Of a DNA stretch of 64,000 nucleotides, positions 36,323 to 46,177 are shown in pieces. Source of the DNA: CAVVST01 sp963750995 (lineage in GTDB: Bacteria > Acidobacteriota > Vicinamibacteria > Vicinamibacterales > UBA2999). The stretch covers positions 558,001 through 622,000 of the forward strand of contig CAVVST010000005.1 of the NCBI GenBank assembly GCA_963750995.1. Direction: 5' to 3'. Position numbers and translations under genes: made by a program. The notes under the pieces are model-generated. The model worked only from the letters and a program-made list of their open reading frames with translations, was not told the origin of the DNA and ran no database searches. Every line of letters starts with the position of its first letter. Positions within the stretch are counted from its first letter, which is position 1.

Positions 36323-39008
36323 CGCCAACGAGATCCGCCGCTCTTTTCTGCAGTATTTCGAGCGGCACCACCACAGGATCGTCCCCAGCTCGCCTCTCGT
36401 CCCGCACGACGATCCGACGCTGCTTTTTACCAACGCCGGGATGAACCAGTTCAAGGACGTATTCCTTGGCCGCGAGAAGCGAAGCTACAGCCGGGCGACC
36501 ACCGCGCAGAAGTGCATGCGCGTCAGCGGCAAGCACAACGATCTCGACAACGTCGGACCGTCGCTGCGTCACCACACCTTCTTCGAAATGCTCGGCAACT
36601 TCTCGTTCGGCGACTACTTCAAGCAGGACGCAATCCCGTTTGCCTGGGCCCTGCTGACCGAGACATGGAAGCTCCCGCCCGAACGGCTGTACCCAACCGT
36701 CTTCAAGGGCGAAGCAGGTATTCCGCGGGACGACGAGGCGCATCGCATCTGGAAGAACGTGCTGCCCGCGGAGCGGATCGGCGAGCTGGGCGCGGCCGAC
36801 AACTTCTGGCAGATGGGCGATACCGGCCCGTGCGGCCGTTGCTCGGAGATTTACTACTACCGCGGCGAGGGGATTTCGTGCGCCAGCGAGGCCGCCGGCG
36901 GCGCCTGCCGCGGACTCGAGTGCGACTGCGACCGGTTCATCGAGATCTGGAACAACGTGTTCATGGAATTCGATCGGCAGGCGGACGGGGTCCTGAAGCC
37001 GCTGCCGGCGCCGTCGATCGACACGGGAATGGGGCTGGAACGGATCACCGCGGTGCTCCAGGGACAGCTGTCCAACTACGACACCGACCTGTTCACGCCG
37101 CTGTTGGCAGCGATCGGCGAGCGCGCCGGCACGCGCCACGGCGGCACGATGTCGCCCGCCGACGTCTCGATGCGCGTCGTTGCCGACCATACGCGCGCGA
37201 TGACCTTCCTGATCGCCGACGGTGTCGTGCCGTCCAATGAGTTCCGTGGGTACGTGCTGCGCAAGATCATGCGCCGCGCGATGCGCCATGGGAAACGGCT
37301 CGGCCTGTCGCAGCCGTTCCTCTACATGCTGGTCGACACGCTGGTGACGCACTTCGGCGAGGCGTATCCGGAGTTGAAGACGAATCGGCAGAACGTCGTC
37401 CAGGTGATCCGCAGCGAGGAAGAGCGCTTCGACGCCGTGCTCGTCAGCGGACTGCCGCGGCTGGAGGAGATCCTCGATGCGGCGGCGCGGGGTGGGCGGG
37501 TTGTGGCCGGGTCAGACGCGTTCCGCCTGTACGACACCTTCGGGCTGCCACGCGAGTTCATCGAAGACATGATCGACGAGCGCAAGCTCACGCTCGATGC
37601 CGACGGCTTCGACCAGGCGATGAAGGGGCAGAAAGAAAAAGCCCGCGCGAAGAGCAAGTTCGGCGTGGCGGCCGCGGGCGACGCGGCTGTCTGGCAGGCG
37701 CGGCCCGAACTCGCGTCGGTTCGGGAATCCTTTCGCGGCTACGACGCGACGTCGATCAACACGCAGATCGTCGACCTGCTGAATGCCAGCCGGCAGTCGG
37801 TCGACCAGCTCTCGGAAGGGGAAGAAGGGCTGGTAGCGCTGGCGGAAACGCCCTTCTACCTGCAGTCGGGCGGCCAGGTATCGGACCTCGGGCGGCTGAG
37901 TGCGCCGGGCGGTGAGGCCCAGGTCACTGACGTGGTTAAGGGGCCGGCGGACTTGCCGCGTTTTCATCTTGTCACCGTGACACGGGGCGCGCTGCATCAC
38001 CGCGACCTGGTCACCGCCGAGGTCGATGCAGCGGTCCGCGACGCAACGCGGCGGAACCATACGGCCACTCACCTGCTGCACGCGGCGCTGCGCCAGGTGC
38101 TGGGTCTGCACGTCAAGCAGGCTGGGTCGCTGGTCGCGCCGGATCGACTGCGTTTCGACTTCGTCCATACCGGTCCCGTGACCCACGATCAGCTGCTCGA
38201 GATCGAACGGATCGTCAACGAGCACGTGCTGAAGAACACACCCGTGCAGACCGAGGTTCGCAGCACCGACGAGGCGATCGCGGCGGGCGCAATGGCCCTC
38301 TTCGGCGAGAAGTACGGCGACAGCGTGCGCGTCGTCTCGGTGCCTGGTTTCAGCATGGAGCTCTGCGGCGGCACGCACGTGCGCGCCACCGGCGATATCG
38401 GTCTCTTCGCGATCACATCGGAGGGAGGCGTCTCGGCAGGGGTCCGCCGGATAGAGGCCATCACCGGGCTGGGTTCGCTCGCCCTGCTGCAGCGGCACCG
38501 CGACGAGCTGGCGGCGCTGGCCGGCGAGCTCAATACCCGCCCCGGCGAGCTGGCTGTCAGGATGCGGGCGCTGCAGGACGACAACAAACGCCTGGCGCGC
38601 GAGCTGCAGCAGGCGAAGATGAGCGCCGCCCTCGGCGGCGAGGCTTCGGGATCGTCGGACGACGCCACCGATGTCGGCGGCGTCAAGCTGGTCGCACGCG
38701 AGGTGACCGGGCTCGACAAGGACGGACTTCGCGCACTGGTCGACAAGCAGCGCGACCGGATCAAGAGCGGCGTCGTCGTTCTCGCCGCGCCTTCTGACGG
38801 TAAAGTCACGATCGTCGTCGGCGTCACGGCGGACCTGACGAAAAAGGTGCCCGCCGGCGACGTGGTCAAGCAGCTCGCGCCGATCGTCGGCGGCCGCGGC
38901 GGCGGCCGCGGCGACTTCGCGGAAGCCGGTGGGAAGGATCCGTCGAAAGTGGGAGAACTCCTGGCCGCGGCCCGGGGCATCGTCCAGACACTTCTGTCCA
39001 AAACGTAA
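36312..39008 (+). CDS. alaS: Alanyl-tRNA synthetase
   Basis: Class II synthetase, 898 residues and intact. Catalytic core: RRSFLQYFERHHHRIVPSS, LLFTNAGMNQFKDVFLG, FWQMGDTGPCGRCSEI and DTGMGLERI. The editing domain has HTATHLLHAALR and ELCGGTHVRATGDIGLF. The C-terminal oligomerisation/DHHA1 domain ends GGGRGDFAEAGGKDPSKV. It begins inside the end of recX, a gene order common in bacteria (recA-recX-alaS type). Its TAA stop overlaps the edge of a CCACGA hairpin repeat. Confidence 0.98.
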   Translation: MTISANEIRRSFLQYFERHHHRIVPSSPLVPHDDPTLLFTNAGMNQFKDVFLGREKRSYSRATTAQKCMRVSGKHNDLDNVGPSLRHHTFFEMLGNFSFGDYFKQDAIPFAWALLTETWKLPPERLYPTVFKGEAGIPRDDEAHRIWKNVLPAERIGELGAADNFWQMGDTGPCGRCSEIYYYRGEGISCASEAAGGACRGLECDCDRFIEIWNNVFMEFDRQADGVLKPLPAPSIDTGMGLERITAVLQGQLSNYDTDLFTPLLAAIGERAGTRHGGTMSPADVSMRVVADHTRAMTFLIADGVVPSNEFRGYVLRKIMRRAMRHGKRLGLSQPFLYMLVDTLVTHFGEAYPELKTNRQNVVQVIRSEEERFDAVLVSGLPRLEEILDAAARGGRVVAGSDAFRLYDTFGLPREFIEDMIDERKLTLDADGFDQAMKGQKEKARAKSKFGVAAAGDAAVWQARPELASVRESFRGYDATSINTQIVDLLNASRQSVDQLSEGEEGLVALAETPFYLQSGGQVSDLGRLSAPGGEAQVTDVVKGPADLPRFHLVTVTRGALHHRDLVTAEVDAAVRDATRRNHTATHLLHAALRQVLGLHVKQAGSLVAPDRLRFDFVHTGPVTHDQLLEIERIVNEHVLKNTPVQTEVRSTDEAIAAGAMALFGEKYGDSVRVVSVPGFSMELCGGTHVRATGDIGLFAITSEGGVSAGVRRIEAITGLGSLALLQRHRDELAALAGELNTRPGELAVRMRALQDDNKRLARELQQAKMSAALGGEASGSSDDATDVGGVKLVAREVTGLDKDGLRALVDKQRDRIKSGVVVLAAPSDGKVTIVVGVTADLTKKVPAGDVVKQLAPIVGGRGGGRGDFAEAGGKDPSKVGELLAAARGIVQTLLSKT

Positions 39009-39088
39009 CCACGACGACACGAAGACCACGAGGGACACGATCGGGCGTGCAATTCGTGCCCCTCGCGACCGTCGTGGCCTTCGTGGTC
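39007..39088. repeat. CCACGA-unit hairpin repeat after alaS (copy 5)
   Basis: The left arm begins AACCACGACGACACGAAG, using two bases of the alaS TAA stop. The right arm ends GGCCTTCGTGGTC. Between them is a short AT-poor loop near GGGCGTGCAATT. It is placed like a terminator but without a T-tract. Confidence 0.8.
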
Positions 39089-39158
39089 AGGATCCACGCT
39101 CCGAACGGCCGCCAAACGAAAGCAGGTCAGCGGCGGCCGCTTGTATAGCCGAGAGCGC

Positions 39159-39737
39159 CTACCAGCGGAAGGTCAAACCGCCCACGCCCCGCCAGTAGTC
39201 GAAATTACCGACGTCGATGTCGAACTCGTTGTCTTCGTTCGGATCGACAAACGACCGGAGGTACCGCACATCACCGCGAACGCCCACGTGATCGGAGAAG
39301 AATCCAAACGCGCCAATGCCCACGTTGAAGCCGAATTCGCTGTTGTCCACATGGAACAGGTCGTCGTTGCTGCGGGCTTCGGCCTGAAGCATGCCAAGCC
39401 CGCCGGTCAGGTATGGCCGGAATCCCGCATCCCTTTGGCCTCCGATCGGCACACCGATGATCACGTTACCCATGGCAGTCACGACGTTTGACCCACCGTC
39501 GAAATCGAAATCGTTGTCGTTCCCCTCGAAGAACTCCGGTGTGAAGGAGGCATCCGCCTCCCAACCGAAAACGCCGGCGCCCATCCAGCCAAGCGCCATT
39601 CCGTAGGTAAAGTGCTCACGGCCGTTGTCGCCGGTCCCGAACGTCGATCCAATGCTCGGGGTGAAGAGCCAGTCGGCTCCGGCAGGAGCCGGCATGACCG
39701 CCACCAGAAGCGCCGCTCCAATCAAATAGTTCCTCAT
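39159..39737 (-). CDS. Putative outer-membrane beta-barrel protein (OmpA/OmpW-like fold)
   Basis: 192 residues. Start at ATG 39737 (MRNYLIGAALLVAVMPAPAGA, a signal peptide) with GGAGG nine bases upstream; the open frame reaches 39815. The mature part is a series of amphipathic strands rich in Gly, Asp and Phe (FEGNDNDFDFDGGSNVVTAM, FRPYLTGGLGMLQAE, HVGVRGDVRYLRSF) ending GGLTFRW, an aromatic C-terminus typical of barrels. Substrate or role unknown. Divergent from the OmpA-family gene. Confidence 0.78.
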   Translation of the reverse strand: MRNYLIGAALLVAVMPAPAGADWLFTPSIGSTFGTGDNGREHFTYGMALGWMGAGVFGWEADASFTPEFFEGNDNDFDFDGGSNVVTAMGNVIIGVPIGGQRDAGFRPYLTGGLGMLQAEARSNDDLFHVDNSEFGFNVGIGAFGFFSDHVGVRGDVRYLRSFVDPNEDNEFDIDVGNFDYWRGVGGLTFRW

Positions 39738-39960
39738 CGTTGCCATCCTCCGGTCCTCGAAGCTCGACACGAGCCTCGACCGTACCGCGACCAGGCCAGA
39801 GAGGCTGCAAGGCACATTCCGGTGTCATCTTACCCACCCACACCCTGCTGCATTCGTGGCGGCTCATCCAACGATCGCGGCAGAGGCGACTGAACACGAG
39901 ACGTAAGAAGCTGCTGTCGGATGGCGGCATCTTTGCTCGACAGAGTCCCCGGAGGTACCA

Positions 39961-41605
39961 ATGCTCAGCCGAATCGCAGCTGTCGTCCTGGTGTCAGGTG
40001 GCCTCATCGCTGAGCCCGCCTCTTCCCAGACAGCGCCGAATCCCGTTCAGCAACAGGTCACCACGATTCGATTCGGAAGGGCGGCCGATCTTTCGGGTCA
40101 CGGTCGTTGGCCGCACCGTTCCCGCGGTGAACTACAGGCCCCGGCGCGGAGACACCGAGCTCGACATGATCGGCACCTCCCTGATGCCGCGTGCGCGCGG
40201 AGAGATCGAGGTCAGCGGCAAAAAGGGATACATGGAGATCAGCGGCGACTTCGACCGCATCGATCCGCCGACACGGTTCGGACCCGAATACCTCACCTAT
40301 GTGATGTGGGCGATTACGCCGGAAGGTCGCGCCGAGAATCTCGGCGAAATCCAAATCAAGGATGAACGCAAGGTGCGCGTCACGACCGAGCTGCAGGCCT
40401 TCGGGCTGATCGTCACCGCTGAGCCCTATTTCGCCGTGACGCAGCCGAGCGACGTCGTCGTGATGGAAAACGCGGTCAAGGAGGGGACGGAGGGTCGTAT
40501 CGAGGAAATCGACGCGAGGTACGAGCTACTGAAACGCGGCTCGTACGTCATGAACCAGGACTATGCGCAGCTCAAGGTCAAGGCGCCGGAACCCGGTGCG
40601 CCGCTCGACCTGGCGGAAGCGCGCAACGCGGTGGCCCTCTCCCGGGTCGCTGGCGCGGACGAATACGCGGCGGACGCGTACGCGAAGGCCGAGGGGCTCC
40701 TGCGCGAAGCCGAGGAGGCGCGAGCCCGGCGCAAGAGCGGGAATACGGTGCAACAGCCCGCGCGTCAGGCGGTCCAGACGGCAGAGGACGCGCGCATCAT
40801 CGCCTTGCAGCGGCAGGAAGAGGCGTTCCAGGCACGCGAGCGCGCCCTGGCCGCGCAGCGGGAAGCGGACGCGCTGGCGCGCGCCCGCGCGGAAGAGGAT
40901 GCGCGGCTGAGAGCTGAAGCCGAGCGAGCCGCGGCGCAAGCCGCCAGAGTGGAGGCGGAGCGCCAGCGGCTGGACGCGGAAGCGGCGAGGATGGCCGCGG
41001 ATCTCGCTAAGGCCGATGCTGAGCGGGCGCGGCTCGCTGCCGACCGCGAGCGTCTTGCCGCCGAAGCGGCGCGGGCGGCGGCCGAGAGTCAGGCGCAGGC
41101 AGCGCGGGACGCGGCCCTCGCCGCGGAACGGGAAAAAGCAGTGCTCCGGGATCAACTGCGTGTGCAACTCAATGAGATCCTTGAAACGCGTGAGACTGCG
41201 CGCGGGCTGATTGTGAACCTGTCCGATGTGCTGTTCGATTTCAACAAGGCGACGCTGCGGCCGGGCGCGCGCGAGAAGCTGGCGAAGGTCGCCGGAATCG
41301 TGCTGGCGCATCCAGGGCTAAAGACGGAAGCCGAGGGACACGCCGATGCCATCGGAACCGATCAGTACAACCAGAGGCTCTCCGAGCGGCGCGCGGACTC
41401 GGTCCGGACGTTCCTAGTCGAGCAGGGCATCACCGCGGAGGCGGTAACGGCGCAGGGATTCGGTGAAAGCCGCCCCGTCGCCACGAACGGAACCGCGGAA
41501 GGCCGACAGCAGAATCGGCGGGTGGAGCTGGTCGTCTCAGGTGAGCCGATCGGGACGACGGGCAGCGAGGTCGAAACCACCGGCACGTCAGGACTTCAGA
41601 GATAG
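39961..41605 (+). CDS. OmpA-family protein with long coiled coil, one frameshift
   Basis: Exported envelope protein, about 547 residues. ATG 39961 follows CGGAGG and gives a signal peptide (MLSRIAAVVLVSGGLIAEPA). A frame switch near 40060 joins it to RFDSEGRPIFRVTVVG. A globular part (GEIEVSGKKGYMEISGDFDR, YVMWAITPEGRAENLGEI) is followed by a DUF4398-like segment (ARNAVALSRVAGADEYAADA). Then comes a roughly 130-residue Ala/Arg/Glu coiled coil and a C-terminal OmpA domain binding peptidoglycan (LFDFNKATLRPGAREKLAKV, EGHADAIGTDQYNQRLSERR). It probably tethers the outer membrane or an envelope complex to the cell wall. Confidence 0.9.
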
Positions 41606-41617
41606 CCATGTCGGCGA

Positions 41618-41654
41618 ACGTCGAACGCGGAGATGAAATCACCGCGTTCGACGT
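41618..41654. terminator. Bidirectional stem-loop between convergent genes
   Basis: A perfect 13 bp stem, ACGTCGAACGCGG / CCGCGTTCGACGT, around an 11-base loop (41631-41641), placed 12 bp after the OmpA-family stop and 23 bp before the amidohydrolase stop. It is followed by a T-rich but not uniform stretch (GATTCATTGTT). Confidence 0.65.
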
Positions 41655-41677
41655 GATTCATTGTTCCAACCGCAGGC

Positions 41678-42766
41678 TCAGAGTCCGAGCACGCGAGCGG
41701 CGTTGCCCGAGTAGATCCGATCGCGATCCGCGGCCGGCAGCTTCAGCGCGTCGATGATTTCCCGCGGCCGCTCGTAGCCCATGTCGAAGCAGTAGTCGCT
41801 GCCGAGCATGACGCGATCGACGCCGACGAGGTCGATCAGGAACCGGAGCAGCTTCGGGTCGTGGACGATGGTGTCGTAGTGGAAGCGGCGGAGGTATTCC
41901 ATGAACGGCCGCTGTGCCGTGTCCTTCGTTTCGGGACGCACCTGCTGGCCGTGCTGGAGGCGCCCGGCAAGGTACGGCACGACGCCGCCGGCATGCGGGA
42001 GCACGATATTCAGCCGCGGGAACCGGTCCATGACACCGCCGAACACCAGGTTGGTGACGGCGATCCCGGTGTCGAACGGGTTGCCCAGCGTATTGGCGCT
42101 GTAGAACTTCTGCAGGCGTCCCGCGCCCATGGCGGCGGCGGCCTGGTCCGGGTGCAGCAGCACCGGCAGGTTCAGCGACTCGCACTTGGCGTAGATCGGA
42201 AAGAGCGACGGATCCGAAAGTTCCTTGCCCGCGAAACTGGTCGGCAGGTAGGCGCCGCGGATCGCCCGTGAGGCTGCGATCCGATCCAGTTCCTTCACCG
42301 CGAGGTCCGGCGCCTGGATCGGCAGCGTCGCGCAGCCGACGAATCGATCGGGATACGCCGTGTGGGCGGCAATCATCGAGTCGTTGACCAGCCTCGCGAG
42401 CGCCGCGCCGCGTTCCGGCTCCGCCCAGTAGACAAACGGCGTGGTCAGCGAGAGTGCGTGCGTGCGCACCCCCTGCGCATCCATCCGCTTCAGCCGCTTC
42501 TCGAGATCCCAGTAGGTGACGTCGATCGGAATCCGGCCGCCGCCGATCACGAAGATTGGCGCGTCCGGTTTCGAGAGATCGAACGACACGCCGGGCGGGC
42601 CGCCCTGTTCGTTGATAGCCTTGACGAACGGCTCCGGGAAGTAATGGGCGTGGACGTCTACAGGCCCGCGCGCCCCGCTCCCCTGCGCGCCCGCCTCGCG
42701 CCGCACGCCCGCAATCAGTCCCGCCGCGCAGCAACTGGTGAGAAAACCGCGTCTGTCCATAGTCAT
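41678..42766 (-). CDS. Exported amidohydrolase-2 (ACMSD-like) family enzyme
   Basis: TIM-barrel metal-dependent hydrolase or decarboxylase, 362 residues. ATG 42766 overlaps the cytochrome stop (ATGA). The N-terminus MDRRGFLTSCCAAGL looks like a Tat signal. VDVHAHYFPEPF carries the HxH metal ligands, LPVLLHPDQ a further His, and LPHAGGVVPYLAGRL and MLGSDYCFDMGYERP the His and catalytic Asp. The family includes aminocarboxymuconate-semialdehyde decarboxylase and related decarboxylases; the true substrate is unknown. Last gene of the minus-strand operon from DUF6152. Confidence 0.88.
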   Translation of the reverse strand: MTMDRRGFLTSCCAAGLIAGVRREAGAQGSGARGPVDVHAHYFPEPFVKAINEQGGPPGVSFDLSKPDAPIFVIGGGRIPIDVTYWDLEKRLKRMDAQGVRTHALSLTTPFVYWAEPERGAALARLVNDSMIAAHTAYPDRFVGCATLPIQAPDLAVKELDRIAASRAIRGAYLPTSFAGKELSDPSLFPIYAKCESLNLPVLLHPDQAAAAMGAGRLQKFYSANTLGNPFDTGIAVTNLVFGGVMDRFPRLNIVLPHAGGVVPYLAGRLQHGQQVRPETKDTAQRPFMEYLRRFHYDTIVHDPKLLRFLIDLVGVDRVMLGSDYCFDMGYERPREIIDALKLPAADRDRIYSGNAARVLGL

Positions 42767-43680
42767 GGCATCCCCGTGCAGCGCATTGCATTGCTCGCCA
42801 CGTCGCGGTACACGCGGTGGCAGTTCGCACACGCGTCGGAGACGTCGTTGGTGACGGCGCTGACGGCCTCGACGTTCCGGCTCTGCGACGCCTTGTAGGC
42901 GGCGCGCCCCACCTCCACAAGTCCCTGGACGTATCGCTGCCAGTCCGCGCGCTCGACCGGCACGGGCTTGCCGTTTTCGCAGCGTCGGCCCGGCGTCATC
43001 AGCATCGGGCCCGACTCGGCGATAGCGATGGCGGCGGCATCAACCACCTGCCATGGCTCGTACACGTCCCCGTAGCGCGCGGTCGTGGTGCCGGCCTCGG
43101 GCTTTGCACCGGCCTGGCGCGCACCGGGGTCCTGCGTCTGCACGTCGAACAGCACGTTCGAGCTCGGGAACAGTACGCCTCGCATCACCTGGTTGAGGTT
43201 GCCGGTGGCGGGAAACGTGACCGCTGAGCCCGCTGCTGGTGTGGCCGCGCTGCGCACACCTCCGAGTGACACCTGCTTCAACGCGCCATCGACCGACGAG
43301 AGTTCAGCGGAGCCGGCGGGAAACTGATTGGCCTTCAGCAGGTAGGCAACCAGATCCGCAACCTGCGCCCTCGACAGCGTGCCGGGGGCACCGGCCGGCA
43401 TCGTGTTGTGGATCTTGTCGAACAGGTCGGAAACCGCCAGCGGCCCCCACGTGGCTGCAAACAAATCGCCCGATAGCGGAGGTCCGATGCCGCCGTCCAG
43501 CGTGTCGCCATGACACAAGGCGCATTCCATCCCGTAGAGCGCTTGGCCGCGCGTGGCCTGCGCTGTCGTGTAAACGCCGTCGCGCGCCGAGCGCGCCTGC
43601 TGCGCAAACGCGCGGCCGAACGACGCCGTCAGCGCGAGGGTGAAGATGACCAGGCACAGCCCGAACACCCGGACCCGCAT
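42763..43680 (-). CDS. Exported diheme c-type cytochrome
   Basis: 305 residues. Signal peptide VFGLCLVIFTLALTASFGRA, ending AFAQQ. Two heme c sites: CALCH in a cytochrome c class I domain (GQALYGMECALCHGDTLDGG, with IHNTMPAGAPGTLS giving the Met ligand), and CANCH near the C-terminus (VSDACANCHRVYRDV), which resembles the last helix of a c-prime-type fold. Periplasmic electron carrier, probably for an oxidation carried out by operon partners. The upstream gap to the next operon gene holds a short GTTGGG-type tandem repeat (43681-43703). Confidence 0.9.
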   Translation of the reverse strand: MRVRVFGLCLVIFTLALTASFGRAFAQQARSARDGVYTTAQATRGQALYGMECALCHGDTLDGGIGPPLSGDLFAATWGPLAVSDLFDKIHNTMPAGAPGTLSRAQVADLVAYLLKANQFPAGSAELSSVDGALKQVSLGGVRSAATPAAGSAVTFPATGNLNQVMRGVLFPSSNVLFDVQTQDPGARQAGAKPEAGTTTARYGDVYEPWQVVDAAAIAIAESGPMLMTPGRRCENGKPVPVERADWQRYVQGLVEVGRAAYKASQSRNVEAVSAVTNDVSDACANCHRVYRDVASNAMRCTGMP

Positions 43681-43714
43681 GTTGGGAGTTGGGCGTTGGG
43701 CGTTCTGGAAGTTC

Positions 43715-44816
43715 TCACTTCGCTTCGTCTTTGTCGTCGACTCCGATGACTGTCGCGGCGCCCTTTTCCTCGTGCTCGGCGATGGCGGCCTTCGCGTCGC
43801 CGCGCCGCATCGGCTTCGAGCGGCGCGAGCTTGCCGGCTTCCTCCAGACGTGCGTTCTTGAGAGCCGCGAAGCCGTCCTGGTTGTTTTCATTGCACGCGT
43901 ACTCGAGCATCGGCCCGTTGATCCGGTGCATCGGCAGCTCCACCGTCCACGGCCGGGTCCACGTCGCGGCGTCCGTCACGGTGTAGGTATGCACGAGCGT
44001 GTCGTCGGCGGTACGGGTAAAGCGCTCGACCAGCGTCAGCGCCGGCGACGCCGATGTCGCGGGCGGGGTGCCCGGCTGCCCCAGGAAGATCCGCTTCGAC
44101 GTGAAGTTCGTCGTCTCCACGACCAGCGTGTCGCCCTCCCAGTGACCCCGCGCGTCGCCGGCGTAGGTGCGGAACGACGCCGGTGCATGCGGACGTCCGT
44201 CAAGCGCAATCACGCGGCGCTCGGTGTTCCATTCGTAGGTCATCACGATCCAGTCCTTCGACTGGACGATGTGATAGTTGCTGCCGTAGGGCGCGACGAT
44301 GGCCGGGACCGCGCGGTCGTGGAAGACGCACCAGACGGTGCCGCGGTCGTCACGCCAGGTCTGCGCCAGCGGTCCGCGCGCCTTGTCGGCCGCCAGCAGC
44401 GCCTGCTGGCCGCTTCTGCGCCTCGGGCGTCAGCGCCGGGATGCGTCCGTCCGCCGGATCGATGACGAGCGAGGTGCGGCGGTTCGGCCTGGCGCCGGTC
44501 TGCACCGGCGTGGCGCCGAAATCGCCGTTGACGTAATGGACGATCTGATCCTGCGAGCCAGCGATGGAGCGATTGAAGAAGTCGACGGCTTCCTGTTCCG
44601 TGATAGAAGCGGCTTGCCCGCCAGCTCCCTCGGGCGCTCGAACGGCGTGTAGGTGAGGTTGGTCCAGAACCCCTGCAGGTCCGGCCGTCCGTCCGGCGTG
44701 CGCGGCGCGCGGTAGCTTGTGCCCGCGCGTCGCTGGGACGCTCCTGCGCGGCGACGGCCAAAGCGCCGACAGCATGACACCCCGCGGCGATCCGCCAGGA
44801 CGAATCGGTGTCTCAT
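43715..44816 (-). CDS. Acidobacterial exported protein, paralogue A, several frameshifts
   Basis: About 366 codons when reconstructed; family common in Acidobacteriota but without a function I can name. Blocks in order: MRHRFVLADRRG start, YRAPRTPDGRPDLQGFW, EQEAVDFFNRSIAGSQDQI, YEWNTERRVIALDGRPHAP, HWEGDTLVVETTNF, TLVERFTRTADDTLVHTYTV, TWTRPWTVELPMHR, YACNENNQDGF and a charged end VIGVDDKDEAK. At least three indels break it (near 44620, 44405 and 43800). The start overlaps the stop of paralogue B by ATGA. The repeated -WTRPWT- and -GDTLV- blocks are shared with paralogue B, so the two arose by duplication. Confidence 0.75.
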
Positions 44817-45690
44817 TGTCCGCTTCCCTTCGCTGGTATTCGCCGTACGACCAGATCGCTCACGAACTCCTCGCACTTGAACTCGCCCAGCTGCATGTTC
44901 GGCTCGACGCGTCGGTAGAGCGGCATGCTGATCGTCCACGGCCGCGTGTAGACGTTCGGATCCTCGATCGTCGCTTCGTACGACAGATGATCGGGCCCGG
45001 TCCGGCGGATGCGCTCGACGACATGCAGTCCGTCAGTGTGATAGTTGCCCGCGCGATCGAGAAACCGGACTTCGAATGGCACCGCCTCGGGATCGAGCGC
45101 GCCGATCGTCGCACCCCAGGAATCCGCGCGAATCGATCACCAGCGTGTCGCCGTCCCAGCGGCCGTTCGACCACCCCATCCACGTGTCGGCCGGCGGCGG
45201 CTCTTTCGTCGTCATGTAGATCGTCCGCTGCGCGGTGGCAAACTCGGACATCATCAGGATGAACTGCGCCGTCGACTGCACGATCTGCACGGGATAGGGC
45301 ATGTACATCATGCGCGGCACACCAGGCAGGTAGCACTTGATCTCGGCGTCCTCTTTCAGCGCGTTCGCGGCGTAGCTTCTTCTTCTTCGCGAGCGCCTCG
45401 GGCTTGTAAGGGATGGGGCCGCCACGTGACGACGCCGAGCCCGGGAGGGACGGCGTACGCGGCGCCCAGCTGCAGGACCGGCCCGGCTGCGGCCTCGTGC
45501 GCCTCGAGATCCCAGTGCGCCGTATTCAGCGCCTGCCAGAAGCCATTCAAGTCGGGACGGCCGGCTGGCGGTGCGCGGCGCGGTGTAAGTCTGACCCTGG
45601 CGCCCGAGTGCGCGCGCCGCCGCGAGCCACGTGAGACGACGAGCAGGCGACGGCGCCTAGCAAGCGCCGCGGACGTCGACCGCGCGTCAT
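44813..45690 (-). CDS. Acidobacterial exported protein, paralogue B, several frameshifts
   Basis: Same family as paralogue A. Reconstructed blocks: start MTRGRRPRRLLGAVA, then YTAPRT, DGRPDLNGFWQALNTAHWDL, IKCYLPGVPRMMYMPYPVQI, ATAQRTIYMTTKEPPPADTW, NGRWDGDTLVIDSRGF, VPFEVRFLDRAGNYHTDGLH, YEATIEDPNVYTRPWTISMP and the end RRIPAKGSGQ. Frame switches lie near 45600, 45545, 45375 and 45110. The start overlaps the DUF6152 stop (ATGA) and the end overlaps paralogue A (ATGA), so one polycistron is very likely. Function unknown; a periplasmic partner of the diheme cytochrome is plausible. Confidence 0.75.
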
Positions 45691-46112
45691 TTCAGATTGC
45701 CGCGGGCCTTCGCCGCGGCTTCGGCGCCCTCGTTGGCAAGGAAGAAGGCCTTCCCGTCGGCGCGCTGGTAGCTGCACGCCGGCCACGAGGTTCGACCCGT
45801 CCCGCGTGCCGTAGCCGCGCACGATCAGCTCCTCGCCGATCTTCAGTGAGTCCTTCGTGATGCCGTTACGAATCAGGCCGTTCGGCGAGTCCGCCTTCGA
45901 TCCCCCACTTCGTCACGCGTTCCGTCGGCGTTCTTCACGTCGATCCAGATCCAGCCGTGCGGATTGACAAGCTCGACTTTCGCGACCGTTCCCTTGAGAA
46001 CGAGCGGCTTGTCCTCGCTGAACACGGTGTTCCACGAATGGTGGGCGGAAACCACGGCTCCGCCGAGCGAAGCGATAACGCCCGTAATGACAACAAATGC
46101 ACGCGCCTGCAT
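45687..46112 (-). CDS. DUF6152 family exported protein, frameshifted
   Basis: Small exported protein. ATG 46112 has AAGGAG six bases before it and opens MQARAFVVITGVIASLGGAV, a signal peptide. The mature start AHHSWNTVFSEDKPLVLKGT and VELVNPHGWIWIDVKNADGT are the family hallmarks. A frame switch near 45900 is needed to read VTKWGIEGG, then another near 45875 for SRNGITKDSLKIGEELIVRG, and a third near 45775 for the end AKARGNLK. The family is predicted to form an OB-like barrel; role unknown. First gene of the operon. Confidence 0.82.
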
Positions 46113-46135
46113 GGCCAACTCCTTCAGCCCAATAG

Positions 46136-46144
46136 CTTATAGTA
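46136..46144. promoter_or_regulatory. Overlapping divergent -10 boxes
   Basis: CTTATAGTA reads TATAGT on plus (46138-46143), toward the TonB receptor gene, and TATAAG or TACTAT on minus, toward the DUF6152 operon. The distances to the two ATGs (34 and 24 bp) suit both. The GGAGAGAG at 46163 is the receptor's ribosome site. Confidence 0.4.
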
Positions 46145-46177
46145 GGGGCGCTCATTCAACACAGGAGAGAGATCTCA

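Noticed and set aside
43681..43703. GTTGGG tandem run between the cytochrome and paralogue A genes as a full repeat element
   Set aside because: Only about three units and a single arm are present; too short to call an element, though it may be a remnant.
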